9,677 nt of DNA from Actinomycetota bacterium (GCA_005787665.1 SYAB01000370.1:1-9677); one strand, 5' to 3'; shown: positions 1 to 6,516, numbered from the stretch's first letter. Numbers and translations: made by a program. The notes: generated from the letters alone by a model not told the origin.

Positions 1-894
1 CGCCTCGAGGTTGACGATACCGAGCGGCTCGTACACCGACGGGCATACGAAGGCTGTTGCCGCCGAGAGGATTTCGCGGATCTCGTGCACCGGCAGAAAG
101 TCCCGGACCCAGAACACCCCGCTGCGTCGGGCGGCGAGTTCGTCGACCGCGGTCCTGACCTCGGCTGCGATCTCGGGAGTGTCGGGCGCCCCGGCGCACA
201 GCACTAGTTGAACCTCCGGATCGAACCGATGGGCGGCCGCGATCAGGTGCGGCACCCCTTTCTGCCGGGTGATCCGGCCGACGAAGGCCACCATCGGCCG
301 GGACTGATCGACCCCGAGTTCCTCGAGCACCGACTCCTCGGGATCCGGTGCCGCCGGATACCAGATGTCGGTGTCGATGCCGTTCTTGACCACATGCACC
401 CGGCCGGGGTCCAGTGCGGGGTACACCGACAGCACGTCCTCGCGCATCCCCGCGCTCACCGCGATCACCGCGTCGGCGGCCTGCACGGCCGTGCGCTCGA
501 CCCAGAGCGACACCTGGTACCCGCCGCCGAGCTGTTCGGCCTTCCAGGGCCGCTTCGGCTCGAGGGAATGCGCCGTCAGGACGTGGGGGATACCGTGCAA
601 CAGTGCCGCCAGGTGCCCGGCCATGCCGGTGTACCAGGTGTGGGAGTGCACCACGGTCGCCCCGGCGGCCGCATCGGCCATCCGTAGGTCGGTGGACAGG
701 GTCGACAGCGCGGGGTTGGCGTCGGCCAGCGCCGGGTCGGGCTGGTGGGCGAACGCGGTGTCACGCGGGGCGCCCATGCAGTGCACGTCGACCTCGCAGA
801 GTCGGCGCAGCTGCGCGACCAGTTCGGTCACGTGCACTCCGGCCCCGCCGTAGACCTCCGGCGGGTACTCCCGCGTCATCATCGCCACCCGCAT
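1..894 (-). CDS. glgA: Glycosyltransferase family 4/5 alpha-glucan synthase, GlgA/GlgM (partial, C-terminus beyond window)
   Basis: This encodes the first 298 residues of an ADP-glucose-dependent glycosyltransferase. The M. tuberculosis counterpart (Rv1212c) was first called glycogen synthase GlgA and later shown to make maltose-1-phosphate from ADP-glucose and glucose-1-phosphate (GlgM), which feeds GlgE-dependent alpha-glucan assembly in the cytosol. The sequence shows an N-terminal Rossmann start MRVAMMTREYPP, the glycine-rich loop YGGAGVH (residues 15-21) for the sugar nucleotide, VHSHTWYTG (82-90), the C-domain opening FVGRITRQKG (204-213), and the retaining-GT E-x7-E pair E289/E297 in VYEPLGIVNLE at the window edge. 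The relative is about 387 residues, so roughly 90 are missing. The ATG at 894 matches the relative's start, has no Shine-Dalgarno, and lies 7 nt beyond a TANNNT hexamer. It is divergent from glgC, which makes its substrate. GlgM versus true GlgA activity cannot be settled from sequence alone. Confidence 0.95.
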   Translation of the reverse strand, partial: MRVAMMTREYPPEVYGGAGVHVTELVAQLRRLCEVDVHCMGAPRDTAFAHQPDPALADANPALSTLSTDLRMADAAAGATVVHSHTWYTGMAGHLAALLHGIPHVLTAHSLEPKRPWKAEQLGGGYQVSLWVERTAVQAADAVIAVSAGMREDVLSVYPALDPGRVHVVKNGIDTDIWYPAAPDPEESVLEELGVDQSRPMVAFVGRITRQKGVPHLIAAAHRFDPEVQLVLCAGAPDTPEIAAEVRTAVDELAARRSGVFWVRDFLPVHEIREILSAATAFVCPSVYEPLGIVNLEA

Positions 895-901
895 AGCGCT
901 G

Positions 902-907
902 ACCGTA
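902..907 (-). promoter_or_regulatory. Candidate -10 hexamer (TACGGT) for leaderless glgA/glgM
   Basis: Read on the minus strand, TACGGT fits the mycobacterial TANNNT -10 pattern. Seven bases lie between it and the ATG at 894, so the transcript would start at or within a base of the A of the start codon. No -35 resembling TTGACA is visible, which is common in mycobacteria. The absence of a Shine-Dalgarno before the ATG agrees with leaderless translation. This is inferred from sequence only. Confidence 0.5.
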
Positions 908-979
908 GTGCAGGCGTGGCGCGGGGTGGATCGTCGCGGCCAAACCCTCGTTGCGCTAGCCGTTGCAGGCGGCGATGGC

Positions 980-985
980 TAGGTT
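980..985 (+). promoter_or_regulatory. Candidate -10 hexamer (TAGGTT) for leaderless glgC
   Basis: TAGGTT fits TANNNT and ends 7 bases before the glgC ATG at 993, the same spacing seen on the opposite strand for glgA. Initiation would fall on or next to the A of the start codon. No convincing -35 element or Shine-Dalgarno is present. This is inferred from position and pattern only. Confidence 0.5.
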
Positions 986-992
986 GAACACC

Positions 993-2207
993 ATGAGGGA
1001 GTTGCCGCATGTGCTTGGCATCGTCCTGGCCGGGGGGGAGGGGAAGCGGCTCTATCCGCTGACGGCGGATCGTGCCAAACCCGCCGTGCCATTCGGCGGT
1101 GCCTACCGGCTGATCGACTTCGTGCTCTCGAACCTGGTCAATGCCCGCTATCTGCGGATCTGTGTTCTCACCCAGTACAAGTCGCACTCCCTGGACCGCC
1201 ACATCTCGCAGAACTGGCGACTCAGCGGCCTGGCAGGGGAGTACATCACCCCGGTGCCCGCCCAGCAGCGGCTCGGCCCGCGCTGGTACACCGGCTCCGC
1301 CGACGCGATCTACCAATCGCTGAACCTCATCTACGACGAGGATCCCGACTACATCGTGGTGTTCGGCGCCGATCACGTGTACCGGATGGACCCCGAGCAG
1401 ATGCTCAGATTCCACGTCGACAGCGGGGCCGGGGCGACGGTGGCCGGCATCCGGGTGCCGCGCGGGGAGGCGTCCGCATTCGGCTGCATCGAGGCCGACG
1501 AGTCCGGCCGGATCCGCAGCTTCGTGGAGAAGCCGGCGGATCCGCCCAGCACCCCGGACAACCCGGAGCAGACCTTCGTCTCGATGGGCAACTACATCTT
1601 CACCACCAAGGTGCTCATCGACGCGATCCGCGCCGATGCCGACGACGACACCTCCGACCACGACATGGGCGGCAACATCATTCCGAATCTCGTCGCCGAC
1701 GGGATGGCCGCGGTCTACGACTTCAACGACAACGAGGTGCCCGGCGCCACCGAACGCGATCACGGCTACTGGCGCGACGTCGGAACCCTCGACGCGTTCT
1801 ACGACGCGCACATGGATCTGGTGTCGGTGCACCCGGTGTTCAACCTCTACAACAAGCGGTGGCCGATTCGCGGCGAGTCGGAGAACCTCGCCCCGGCCAA
1901 GTTCGTCAACGGCGGTTCCGCCCAGGAATCGGTGGTGGGCGCCGGCAGCATCATCTCGGCGGCCTCGGTGCGCACCTCGGTGCTGTCGAGCAACGTGGTG
2001 GTCGACGACGGGGCCATCGTTGAGGGCAGTGTGCTGATGCCCGGTGTCCGGGTGGGTCGTGGCGCGGTGGTGCGCCGGGCGATCCTGGACAAGAACGTCG
2101 TCGTCGGACCCGGCGAGCAGGTCGGAGTGGACCTGGAGAAGGACCGTGAGCGCTTCGCGATCAGCGCGGGCGGCGTGGTCGCCGTCGGCAAGGGTGTCTG
2201 GATCTAG
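993..2207 (+). CDS. glgC: Glucose-1-phosphate adenylyltransferase (ADP-glucose pyrophosphorylase)
   Basis: GlgC makes ADP-glucose and pyrophosphate from ATP and glucose-1-phosphate, the committing step of bacterial glycogen and alpha-glucan synthesis. The 404-residue protein has the nucleotidyltransferase signature [17 protein letters not shown] (residues 14-30), the GSADA loop (101-105), the catalytic aspartate region [10 protein letters not shown] (124-133, D127), the sugar-phosphate motif FVEKP (177-181), YWRDVGT (259-265), and a C-terminal left-handed beta-helix with hexapeptide-like repeats from about 300 to 375. Length and sequence match the mycobacterial enzyme closely. I chose the ATG at 993 because the relatives begin MRE(L/V)[11 protein letters not shown]; an in-frame TTG at 963 would only add ten unconserved residues. 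There is no clear Shine-Dalgarno. It is divergent from the gene that consumes ADP-glucose, and its TAG stop overlaps the stop of the convergent DUF4126 gene. Confidence 0.98.
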   Translation: MRELPHVLGIVLAGGEGKRLYPLTADRAKPAVPFGGAYRLIDFVLSNLVNARYLRICVLTQYKSHSLDRHISQNWRLSGLAGEYITPVPAQQRLGPRWYTGSADAIYQSLNLIYDEDPDYIVVFGADHVYRMDPEQMLRFHVDSGAGATVAGIRVPRGEASAFGCIEADESGRIRSFVEKPADPPSTPDNPEQTFVSMGNYIFTTKVLIDAIRADADDDTSDHDMGGNIIPNLVADGMAAVYDFNDNEVPGATERDHGYWRDVGTLDAFYDAHMDLVSVHPVFNLYNKRWPIRGESENLAPAKFVNGGSAQESVVGAGSIISAASVRTSVLSSNVVVDDGAIVEGSVLMPGVRVGRGAVVRRAILDKNVVVGPGEQVGVDLEKDRERFAISAGGVVAVGKGVWI

Positions 2208-2806
2208 CTCACGCCCTGCCCCGGCGAGCCGGAGCGTTTCCTGCGCCGGCGCCGCAACAGCCACACCGCCGCCCACACCAGGGCGATCAGGACGATGAGC
2301 ACCAGCGCCGGGATCAGGATCGCGATGAACGTCAGGCTGACACTGGTGACATCCTCGACGGTGCTCAGAACCGGGGCCGCCACCCCGCCGGTGGCCACGT
2401 TGGCCGCCGGCCGCACCGTCGACTTGGTCAGGCTCACCACCAGGGCGGTCAGCACGCCGATGACGACGGGAACCCACTGACCGGTGCGGGCGAACTCGCC
2501 GGGATCGGCCACCGCCGCGGTCTGCGAGGCGGTTCCGGAGGCGAACACGATGCCGCCCGAGGTGGGCCGGACGAAGGTCTGCACCGCGTCGTTGACCGAA
2601 TCCAGCGCGGGCACCTTGTCGGCGACGATCTCGATCACCAGCAGCACCGCGACGATCCCGATCACCCATCCGTTGGCCAGCCAGGCCCACCCCTGCGGCA
2701 GGTTCACCAGGGTGGTGTAGCGATCCAGCAGGCCCATCGACAGCAGCGGGATATAGGCGTTCAGACCCGCTGCGGTGGCCAGCCCGAAGCCCGTCATCAG
2801 TTCCAC
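2204..2806 (-). CDS. DUF4126 family integral membrane protein
   Basis: This is a 200-residue membrane protein of the DUF4126 type, recognised from its opening [20 protein letters not shown], which resembles the [21 protein letters not shown] start typical of the family as I remember it. No biochemical function is established. Hydrophobic stretches lie at about 4-27, 46-62, 111-127 and 157-184, followed by an arginine/lysine cluster (185-191) and a short polar tail that is probably cytosolic. I prefer the GTG at 2806 because AGGAGG (2811-2816) stands 4 bases upstream and the family motif begins with ELM; the in-frame ATG at 2797 would be 13 bases from that site and lose three conserved residues. 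Its TAG stop shares the CTAG at 2204-2207 with the glgC stop. Upstream it is divergent from an SLC13-type permease, so the two could share control. The role is unknown. Confidence 0.88.
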   Translation of the reverse strand: MELMTGFGLATAAGLNAYIPLLSMGLLDRYTTLVNLPQGWAWLANGWVIGIVAVLLVIEIVADKVPALDSVNDAVQTFVRPTSGGIVFASGTASQTAAVADPGEFARTGQWVPVVIGVLTALVVSLTKSTVRPAANVATGGVAAPVLSTVEDVTSVSLTFIAILIPALVLIVLIALVWAAVWLLRRRRRKRSGSPGQGVS

Positions 2807-2810
2807 GCGG

Positions 2811-2816
2811 CCTCCT
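2811..2816 (-). promoter_or_regulatory. Shine-Dalgarno AGGAGG deciding the GTG start of the DUF4126 gene
   Basis: A perfect AGGAGG on the minus strand lies 4 bases from the GTG at 2806 and 13 bases from the alternative ATG at 2797. The spacing favours the GTG. Confidence 0.7.
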
Positions 2817-2876
2817 CGGTGAACTCGTCTGCACTCAAGGATGACCCGAACTGCCTCGGCGCGGGGCGATGCGCGC

Positions 2877-2896
2877 CGAAACGCCCCGGGGTTTCG
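2877..2896. repeat. Inverted repeat CGAAAC-N8-GTTTCG in the divergent intergenic region
   Basis: Six-base arms, CGAAAC at 2877-2882 and GTTTCG at 2891-2896, flank a C/G-rich centre. The element lies mid-way between the divergent DUF4126 and permease genes (intergenic 2807-2985), where a dimeric regulator could control both. It is too short, in GC-rich DNA, to be certain it is not chance. Confidence 0.35.
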
Positions 2897-2958
2897 CCTG
2901 ACGTCTAGTGGAATGTCTGTCCTGGAGTGGCCCCCCGCGCTCGCCGTTGAGATTGAAT

Positions 2959-2975
2959 GGGACGGTCCCCGTCCC
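2959..2975 (+). promoter_or_regulatory. Perfect 7-bp hairpin immediately upstream of the permease Shine-Dalgarno
   Basis: GGGACGG (2959-2965) and CCGTCCC (2969-2975) are perfect complements with a 3-base loop TCC. The base of the stem is one nucleotide from GAGG (2977-2980), the ribosome-binding site of the permease ATG at 2986. It could be an RNA structure that gates ribosome access or a 17-bp DNA operator. The sequence cannot tell which. Confidence 0.5.
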
Positions 2976-2985
2976 TGAGGTGCCG

Positions 2986-4818
2986 ATGACGTATGCCATG
3001 CCGATGGTCTTCGGCATCCTCGCGGCTGCGATCGCGCTGTTCGTATGGGGTCGGCCACCGGCCGACGTGGTCGGACTGTTCGTCGTCGCCGCCTTGATGG
3101 CGACCGGAGTGCTCGATCCCAGCGAAGCGCTGTCGGGCTTCGGATCCCCGGTCGTCATCCTGATCGCCGGGGTCTTCGTGGTGAGCGCCGGTCTGGTCAA
3201 TACCGGTGTCACACAACGGCTCGGGCATTTCATCGTCAGGATGGGCGGTAGCAGTGAGGCGCGGCTTGTCACGCTGATCATGCTCATCGCCGGCGGAATC
3301 GGATCGGTTCTCAATTCCTCGGCCATCGTGGCCATGCTCATTCCGGTCGTGTTGTCGGTCTCCGCCAGGACGGGGCTGAACAAAAAGCGGCTGTTGATGC
3401 CGCTCTGCGTGGCGGTGATGATCAGCGGCATGATGACGCTGATCGCGTCATCGCCGAACGTCATCGTCGAGAACACCCTTCGCGAGCGCGGTGTCGAGCC
3501 GCTCTTCGGCTTCTTCAGTTTCACCCCGTTCGGGCTGGCCGCGCTGGCGCTGGGGGTGATGTTCATGCTGCTCTTCGGCAGGAATCTGCTGAGCCGCAGG
3601 CGCACCGACCAGAGTCCGGACGGATCACCGGGTGCCTCCGATCTGATCGCCGCCTACGGCCTCTCGGATCGCTGGCAGCGCCTTGCCGTCGGCGCCGGCT
3701 CTGCACTGATCGGCCGGTCCGCGGCCACGGTCCGGGAGTCGCTGAGCCAGGACCATGATGTGGAGGTCCTGGGTCTGGAGCGCCGGGATCATCAGCGTCT
3801 CCGATTCCTGCCCGCCGACCGGCAAACGGTGATCGAGGCGGACGATGTCCTGTTCACCCTGATCGACGCCGAGCGCATCCCCGACGTGACCGCGGCGTTG
3901 TCCTGTTCGGTCACCGGACCGATGCCGCCAGGCCAGCGCCAGCGAACGTTGCAGGACATCGGAATCGCCGAGGTGATGATCGCCCCCGAGTCCAGTTCGG
4001 TCGGCTCGTCGGTGGCCGACCTCGATCTGCACGCCACGTTCAATGTGAGCGCCCTGGCCATCCGGCACCGTGGCCGTACGGTGCACAAGAACCTTGCCGA
4101 ACAGAAGCTCGACTTCGGCGACACCGTCCTGGTCGGGGGTAACTGGCACGACATTCAACGGCTCAGCGACGACCGCCGCAACTTCTTCCTGCTCAACCTG
4201 CCGAGTGAGTACGAGGACCGACTCCAGGCGCCCGGCCGCGCACCGATCGCGGTCGCGATCCTCGTTCTGATGGTGGCCGCAATGGCCTTGCAGCTTCTGC
4301 CCAACGTCGCGATCGCCCTAATCGCCGCCCTGGCGATGATCGGTACGAGGTGCGTTCCGGTCGACAGCATCTACCGCGTCATCAGTTGGCGGACGCTGGT
4401 GGTCATCGGCGGGATGCTGCCGCTGGCGACCGCGCTGGCCAAGACCGGCGCGACCGAGATGATGGCGGGGGCGCTGGTTCGCACCCTGGGCTCGTTGGGT
4501 CCGGTGCTGATGTTGGCGACGGTGTTCGCCGTCACCGCGCTGGCCTGTCTGTTCATCTCCAACGTGGCGACGGCGGTCCTGATCGCGCCGATCGCCGTCG
4601 AGGCGGCCCAGGCTCTCAACGTCTCGCCCCAGGCCTTCGGCATGACGGTGGCGATCGCGTGCTCCGCGGCGTTCGTGACGCCGGTGTCCTCGCCGACGAA
4701 CATGCTCGTGATGGAACCGGGCGGCTACCGATTCAGCGACTACGCCAAGGTCGGTCTACCGATGCTGGTCCTGACGATGATCGCGACCGTCGCCCTTGCG
4801 AAGGTGATCTACCTGTAG
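2986..4818 (+). CDS. SLC13/DASS-type (ArsB/NhaD superfamily) permease with two internal RCK_C-like domains
   Basis: This is a 610-residue inner-membrane transporter. The N-terminal membrane half (about 3-200) includes the re-entrant-type segments NSSAIVAMLIP (110-120) and IASSPNVIVENTL (153-165). A soluble middle (about 215-400) holds two TrkA-C/RCK_C-like units, the first around 229-305 and the second around 320-395 (QDIGIAEVMI through FGDTVLVGG). The second membrane half (about 418-610) carries FISNVATAVLIAP (523-535) and VTPVSSPTNMLVM (565-577), the paired SPN/SPTN motifs of this bacterial subgroup. Relatives move di- or tricarboxylates, sulfate or other anions with sodium or protons; the substrate here is unknown. 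I chose the ATG at 2986 because GAGG lies 5 bases upstream and the hydrophobic sequence starts at once; ATGs at 2998 and 3004 are possible. Its stop directly abuts the stop of the convergent methyltransferase gene. Confidence 0.9.
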   Translation: MTYAMPMVFGILAAAIALFVWGRPPADVVGLFVVAALMATGVLDPSEALSGFGSPVVILIAGVFVVSAGLVNTGVTQRLGHFIVRMGGSSEARLVTLIMLIAGGIGSVLNSSAIVAMLIPVVLSVSARTGLNKKRLLMPLCVAVMISGMMTLIASSPNVIVENTLRERGVEPLFGFFSFTPFGLAALALGVMFMLLFGRNLLSRRRTDQSPDGSPGASDLIAAYGLSDRWQRLAVGAGSALIGRSAATVRESLSQDHDVEVLGLERRDHQRLRFLPADRQTVIEADDVLFTLIDAERIPDVTAALSCSVTGPMPPGQRQRTLQDIGIAEVMIAPESSSVGSSVADLDLHATFNVSALAIRHRGRTVHKNLAEQKLDFGDTVLVGGNWHDIQRLSDDRRNFFLLNLPSEYEDRLQAPGRAPIAVAILVLMVAAMALQLLPNVAIALIAALAMIGTRCVPVDSIYRVISWRTLVVIGGMLPLATALAKTGATEMMAGALVRTLGSLGPVLMLATVFAVTALACLFISNVATAVLIAPIAVEAAQALNVSPQAFGMTVAIACSAAFVTPVSSPTNMLVMEPGGYRFSDYAKVGLPMLVLTMIATVALAKVIYL

Positions 4819-5472
4819 TCAGTCGCGGACGGCGATCAGAACACCGTCGCCGAGGGGTACCAGCACCGGGTTGAGCCGGTCGTCCTCGGCGATCTGGCGG
4901 GCCGCCTCGCGTACCGCGGACACCTCGGCGTCGTGGGCCTCCGGATCTCCGGCGCGGCCATCGAGAGCGGCGTGATGCAGCACGATCACCCCGCCCGGGC
5001 GCAGCAGACGCACCCCTTCGGCGACGAACTGCGCCTGGTCAACGGGGGAGGCGTCGACGAATACCAGGTCATAGGTCTCGTCGGCCAACCGGGTGAGCAC
5101 CTCCTGGGCGCGGCCCCCGATCAGTCGGGTGCGGCCCGGGCCGACTCCCGCCTCGGTGAATGCCTGCTTGGCCAGGCGCTGGTGCTCGGGCTCGATGTCG
5201 ATCGTGGTCAGCACACCGTCCTCGCGCATGCCCGAGAGCAGCCACAGGCCGCTGACACCCGCTCCAGTGCCGACCTCGACGACGGCGCGTCCGCCGGAGA
5301 GCCGGGCCAACAGGCTCAGCAGCGCGCCGACTGCCGGGGTCACCGCGCCGGCACCGACGTCCACGGCCCGTTCGCGGGCGGCCGAGACGATCGCGTCCTC
5401 GGAGATCGAAGCCTCGGCATGATCGAGCACCCGGTCCGCCCGGCTGCGCCCGGGTTCATCGGTGGTGGACAT
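4819..5472 (-). CDS. SAM-dependent O-methyltransferase family protein (Rv1220c-like)
   Basis: This is a 217-residue class I methyltransferase of the catechol/caffeoyl-CoA O-methyltransferase family (Methyltransf_3). The SAM-binding motif I reads [11 protein letters not shown] (65-75), the ribose-binding acidic residues lie in TIDIEPEH (90-97), the next strand ends in DLVFVDASP (135-143), and LRPGG (157-161) precedes the following strand. The conserved N-terminal helix region EASISEDAI (20-28) fits the mycobacterial orthologue Rv1220c, which also sits just upstream of sigE on the opposite strand. Oddly, the metal-ligand DN pair found after LRPGG in caffeoyl-CoA O-methyltransferases is HH here (166-167), so divalent-metal catalysis is doubtful. 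The substrate is unknown. The ATG at 5472 lies 7 bases past a TANNNT hexamer, with only a weak purine stretch before it. Its TGA abuts the convergent permease stop. Confidence 0.92.
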   Translation of the reverse strand: MSTTDEPGRSRADRVLDHAEASISEDAIVSAARERAVDVGAGAVTPAVGALLSLLARLSGGRAVVEVGTGAGVSGLWLLSGMREDGVLTTIDIEPEHQRLAKQAFTEAGVGPGRTRLIGGRAQEVLTRLADETYDLVFVDASPVDQAQFVAEGVRLLRPGGVIVLHHAALDGRAGDPEAHDAEVSAVREAARQIAEDDRLNPVLVPLGDGVLIAVRD

Positions 5473-5479
5473 TCTCAGC

Positions 5480-5485
5480 AGCGTA
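5480..5485 (-). promoter_or_regulatory. Candidate -10 hexamer (TACGCT) for leaderless methyltransferase gene
   Basis: On the minus strand TACGCT fits TANNNT and is followed by 7 bases and then the ATG at 5472. This is the same geometry as for glgA and glgC. Initiation at the A of the start codon is predicted from position only. Confidence 0.5.
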
Positions 5486-5493
5486 GATGAACT

Positions 5494-5508
5494 CCCCCAG
5501 TGTGGGGG
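5494..5508. promoter_or_regulatory. Inverted repeat CCCCCA-GTG-TGGGGG, possible operator
   Basis: This is a perfect 6-bp inverted repeat with a 3-base centre. It lies 8 bases upstream of the proposed methyltransferase -10 hexamer and covers where its -35 element would fall. A repressor bound here would block that promoter. It is G/C-only apart from the innermost pair, so chance is possible. Confidence 0.4.
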
Positions 5509-5558
5509 CAGGCGCGCGTCAGGGCGGATCTGGGGTCGGCGGAACGACTGAGAGACGC

Positions 5559-5650
5559 TAATCTAAGGAAATTGCTCAGAGATGACGAGATTCTTACAAA
5601 GTGCCTTGTGGGAATGTGTTAACACTCTGTTTCTCAGTTAACATTCAGTT
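5559..5650 (+). promoter_or_regulatory. sigE promoter/control region
   Basis: This block is visibly richer in A and T than anything else in the window and precedes sigE. It holds two TANNNT -10 candidates: TAATCT (5559-5564), giving a leader of about 120 nt, and TAACAT (5639-5644), giving about 43 nt. It also holds a 10-bp palindrome GTGTTAACAC (5616-5625), a second GTTAACA 19 bp downstream (5637-5643), and the direct repeat TCAGTT at 5634 and 5645, one helical turn apart. GGGAAT (5610-5615) followed by GTT (5637-5639) loosely fits an ECF-sigma promoter with a 21-bp spacer. In M. tuberculosis sigE is known to have several promoters, including SigH-dependent and MprA-controlled ones. Which elements here correspond is inference. 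Confidence 0.6.
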
Positions 5651-5693
5651 TGCCCATAGCGCGCGCACACGACGGTAGGGAAGGCTCTGCTCC

Positions 5694-6437
5694 ATGGGAA
5701 GCGGCACCGATGAGACCGGGAATACCCCGTCGCTGCGTGGTGTTGTCACCGATGACGCGCCCACCGTGCCGGCGCACCAACATCGGGAGGATCCGACGAC
5801 CACCACACTGACGGCCCCAGTCACTATGTCGCACGTCGGCCAGAACGGCGACGATTGGGTGGAGCCGTCCGACGAGTTGCAAGGCACGGCGGTCTTCGAC
5901 GCCACCGGCGACCGGGCCGCGATGCCGTCCTGGGACGAGTTGGTCCGCCAGCACGCCGATCGGGTCTACCGGCTCGCCTACCGACTCTCCGGCAACCAGC
6001 ACGATGCCGAGGACCTCACCCAGGAAACCTTCATCCGGGTGTTCCGCTCGGTGCAGAACTACCAGCCCGGGACGTTCGAGGGCTGGCTGCACCGCATCAC
6101 CACCAACCTCTTCCTGGACATGGTCCGCCGGCGGGCGCGAATCCGCATGGAGGCGCTGCCCGAGGACTATGACCGGGTTCCGGCCGATGAGCCCAACCCG
6201 GAGCAGATCTACCACGACGCGAGGCTGGGTGCGGACCTGCAGGCGGCCTTGGACTCGCTGCCGCCCGAGTTCCGCGCCGCGGTGGTCCTGTGCGATATCG
6301 AGGGCCTGTCCTACGAGGAGATCGGTGCCACCCTCGGGGTGAAGCTGGGCACCGTCCGCAGCCGCATCCACCGCGGCCGGCAGGCCCTGCGGGATCACCT
6401 CGCCGCGCACGGAAATACTCGGGCCGAGTCGGCCTGA
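5694..6437 (+). CDS. sigE: ECF RNA polymerase sigma factor SigE
   Basis: SigE directs RNA polymerase to envelope- and surface-stress promoters; in mycobacteria it responds to detergent, heat, oxidative stress and phosphate limitation. The 247-residue protein has an unusually long N-terminal extension (1-78), then sigma-2 (about 80-148, with [17 protein letters not shown] at 104-120 and the core-binding helix before it) and sigma-4 (about 182-236, [27 protein letters not shown] with helix-turn-helix and VRSRIHRGR at 221-229). From about residue 55 to 235 it is nearly identical to the M. tuberculosis protein as I recall it; the first 44 residues and the tail after 238 differ. GGGAAGG (5678-5684) lies 9 bases before the ATG at 5694, which supports this start. 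A second ATG at 5826 (M45) marks where conservation begins and may be an alternative start. It heads the sigE-rseA-htrA-tatB cluster. Confidence 0.97.
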   Translation: MGSGTDETGNTPSLRGVVTDDAPTVPAHQHREDPTTTTLTAPVTMSHVGQNGDDWVEPSDELQGTAVFDATGDRAAMPSWDELVRQHADRVYRLAYRLSGNQHDAEDLTQETFIRVFRSVQNYQPGTFEGWLHRITTNLFLDMVRRRARIRMEALPEDYDRVPADEPNPEQIYHDARLGADLQAALDSLPPEFRAAVVLCDIEGLSYEEIGATLGVKLGTVRSRIHRGRQALRDHLAAHGNTRAESA

Positions 6438-6516
6438 CGCGCTGCGGGCGGCCCGTCGTGCCATGTCCCCGCGGCATCTTCGCGCTACATTCGAGATGAG
6501 CGCTGCGCACAGCGGA

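Noticed and set aside
208..896. Plus-strand frames over the glgA region
   Set aside because: They are overlapping shadows of the clearly coding minus-strand glycosyltransferase and show no recognisable protein family.
879..2834. Very long open frame (651 codons) antisense to glgC
   Set aside because: It mirrors glgC and part of the DUF4126 gene in another frame, has no recognisable domain and has the R/G/H-rich composition typical of antisense frames in high-GC genomes.
2908..2985. Upstream in-frame extension of the permease to an earlier start at 2908
   Set aside because: The added 26 residues are not membrane-like, and the ATG at 2986 has a well-spaced GAGG and begins the hydrophobic segment.
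2835..3605. 256-codon minus-strand frame over the permease start
   Set aside because: It covers the permease coding strand in antisense, has no motif, and runs through the intergenic region that contains the real start signals.
6486..6491. TACATT as a separate promoter for rseA
   Set aside because: It fits TANNNT, but no -35 or other support is visible. One such hexamer in a 142-bp spacer is expected often enough by chance to stay unlisted.
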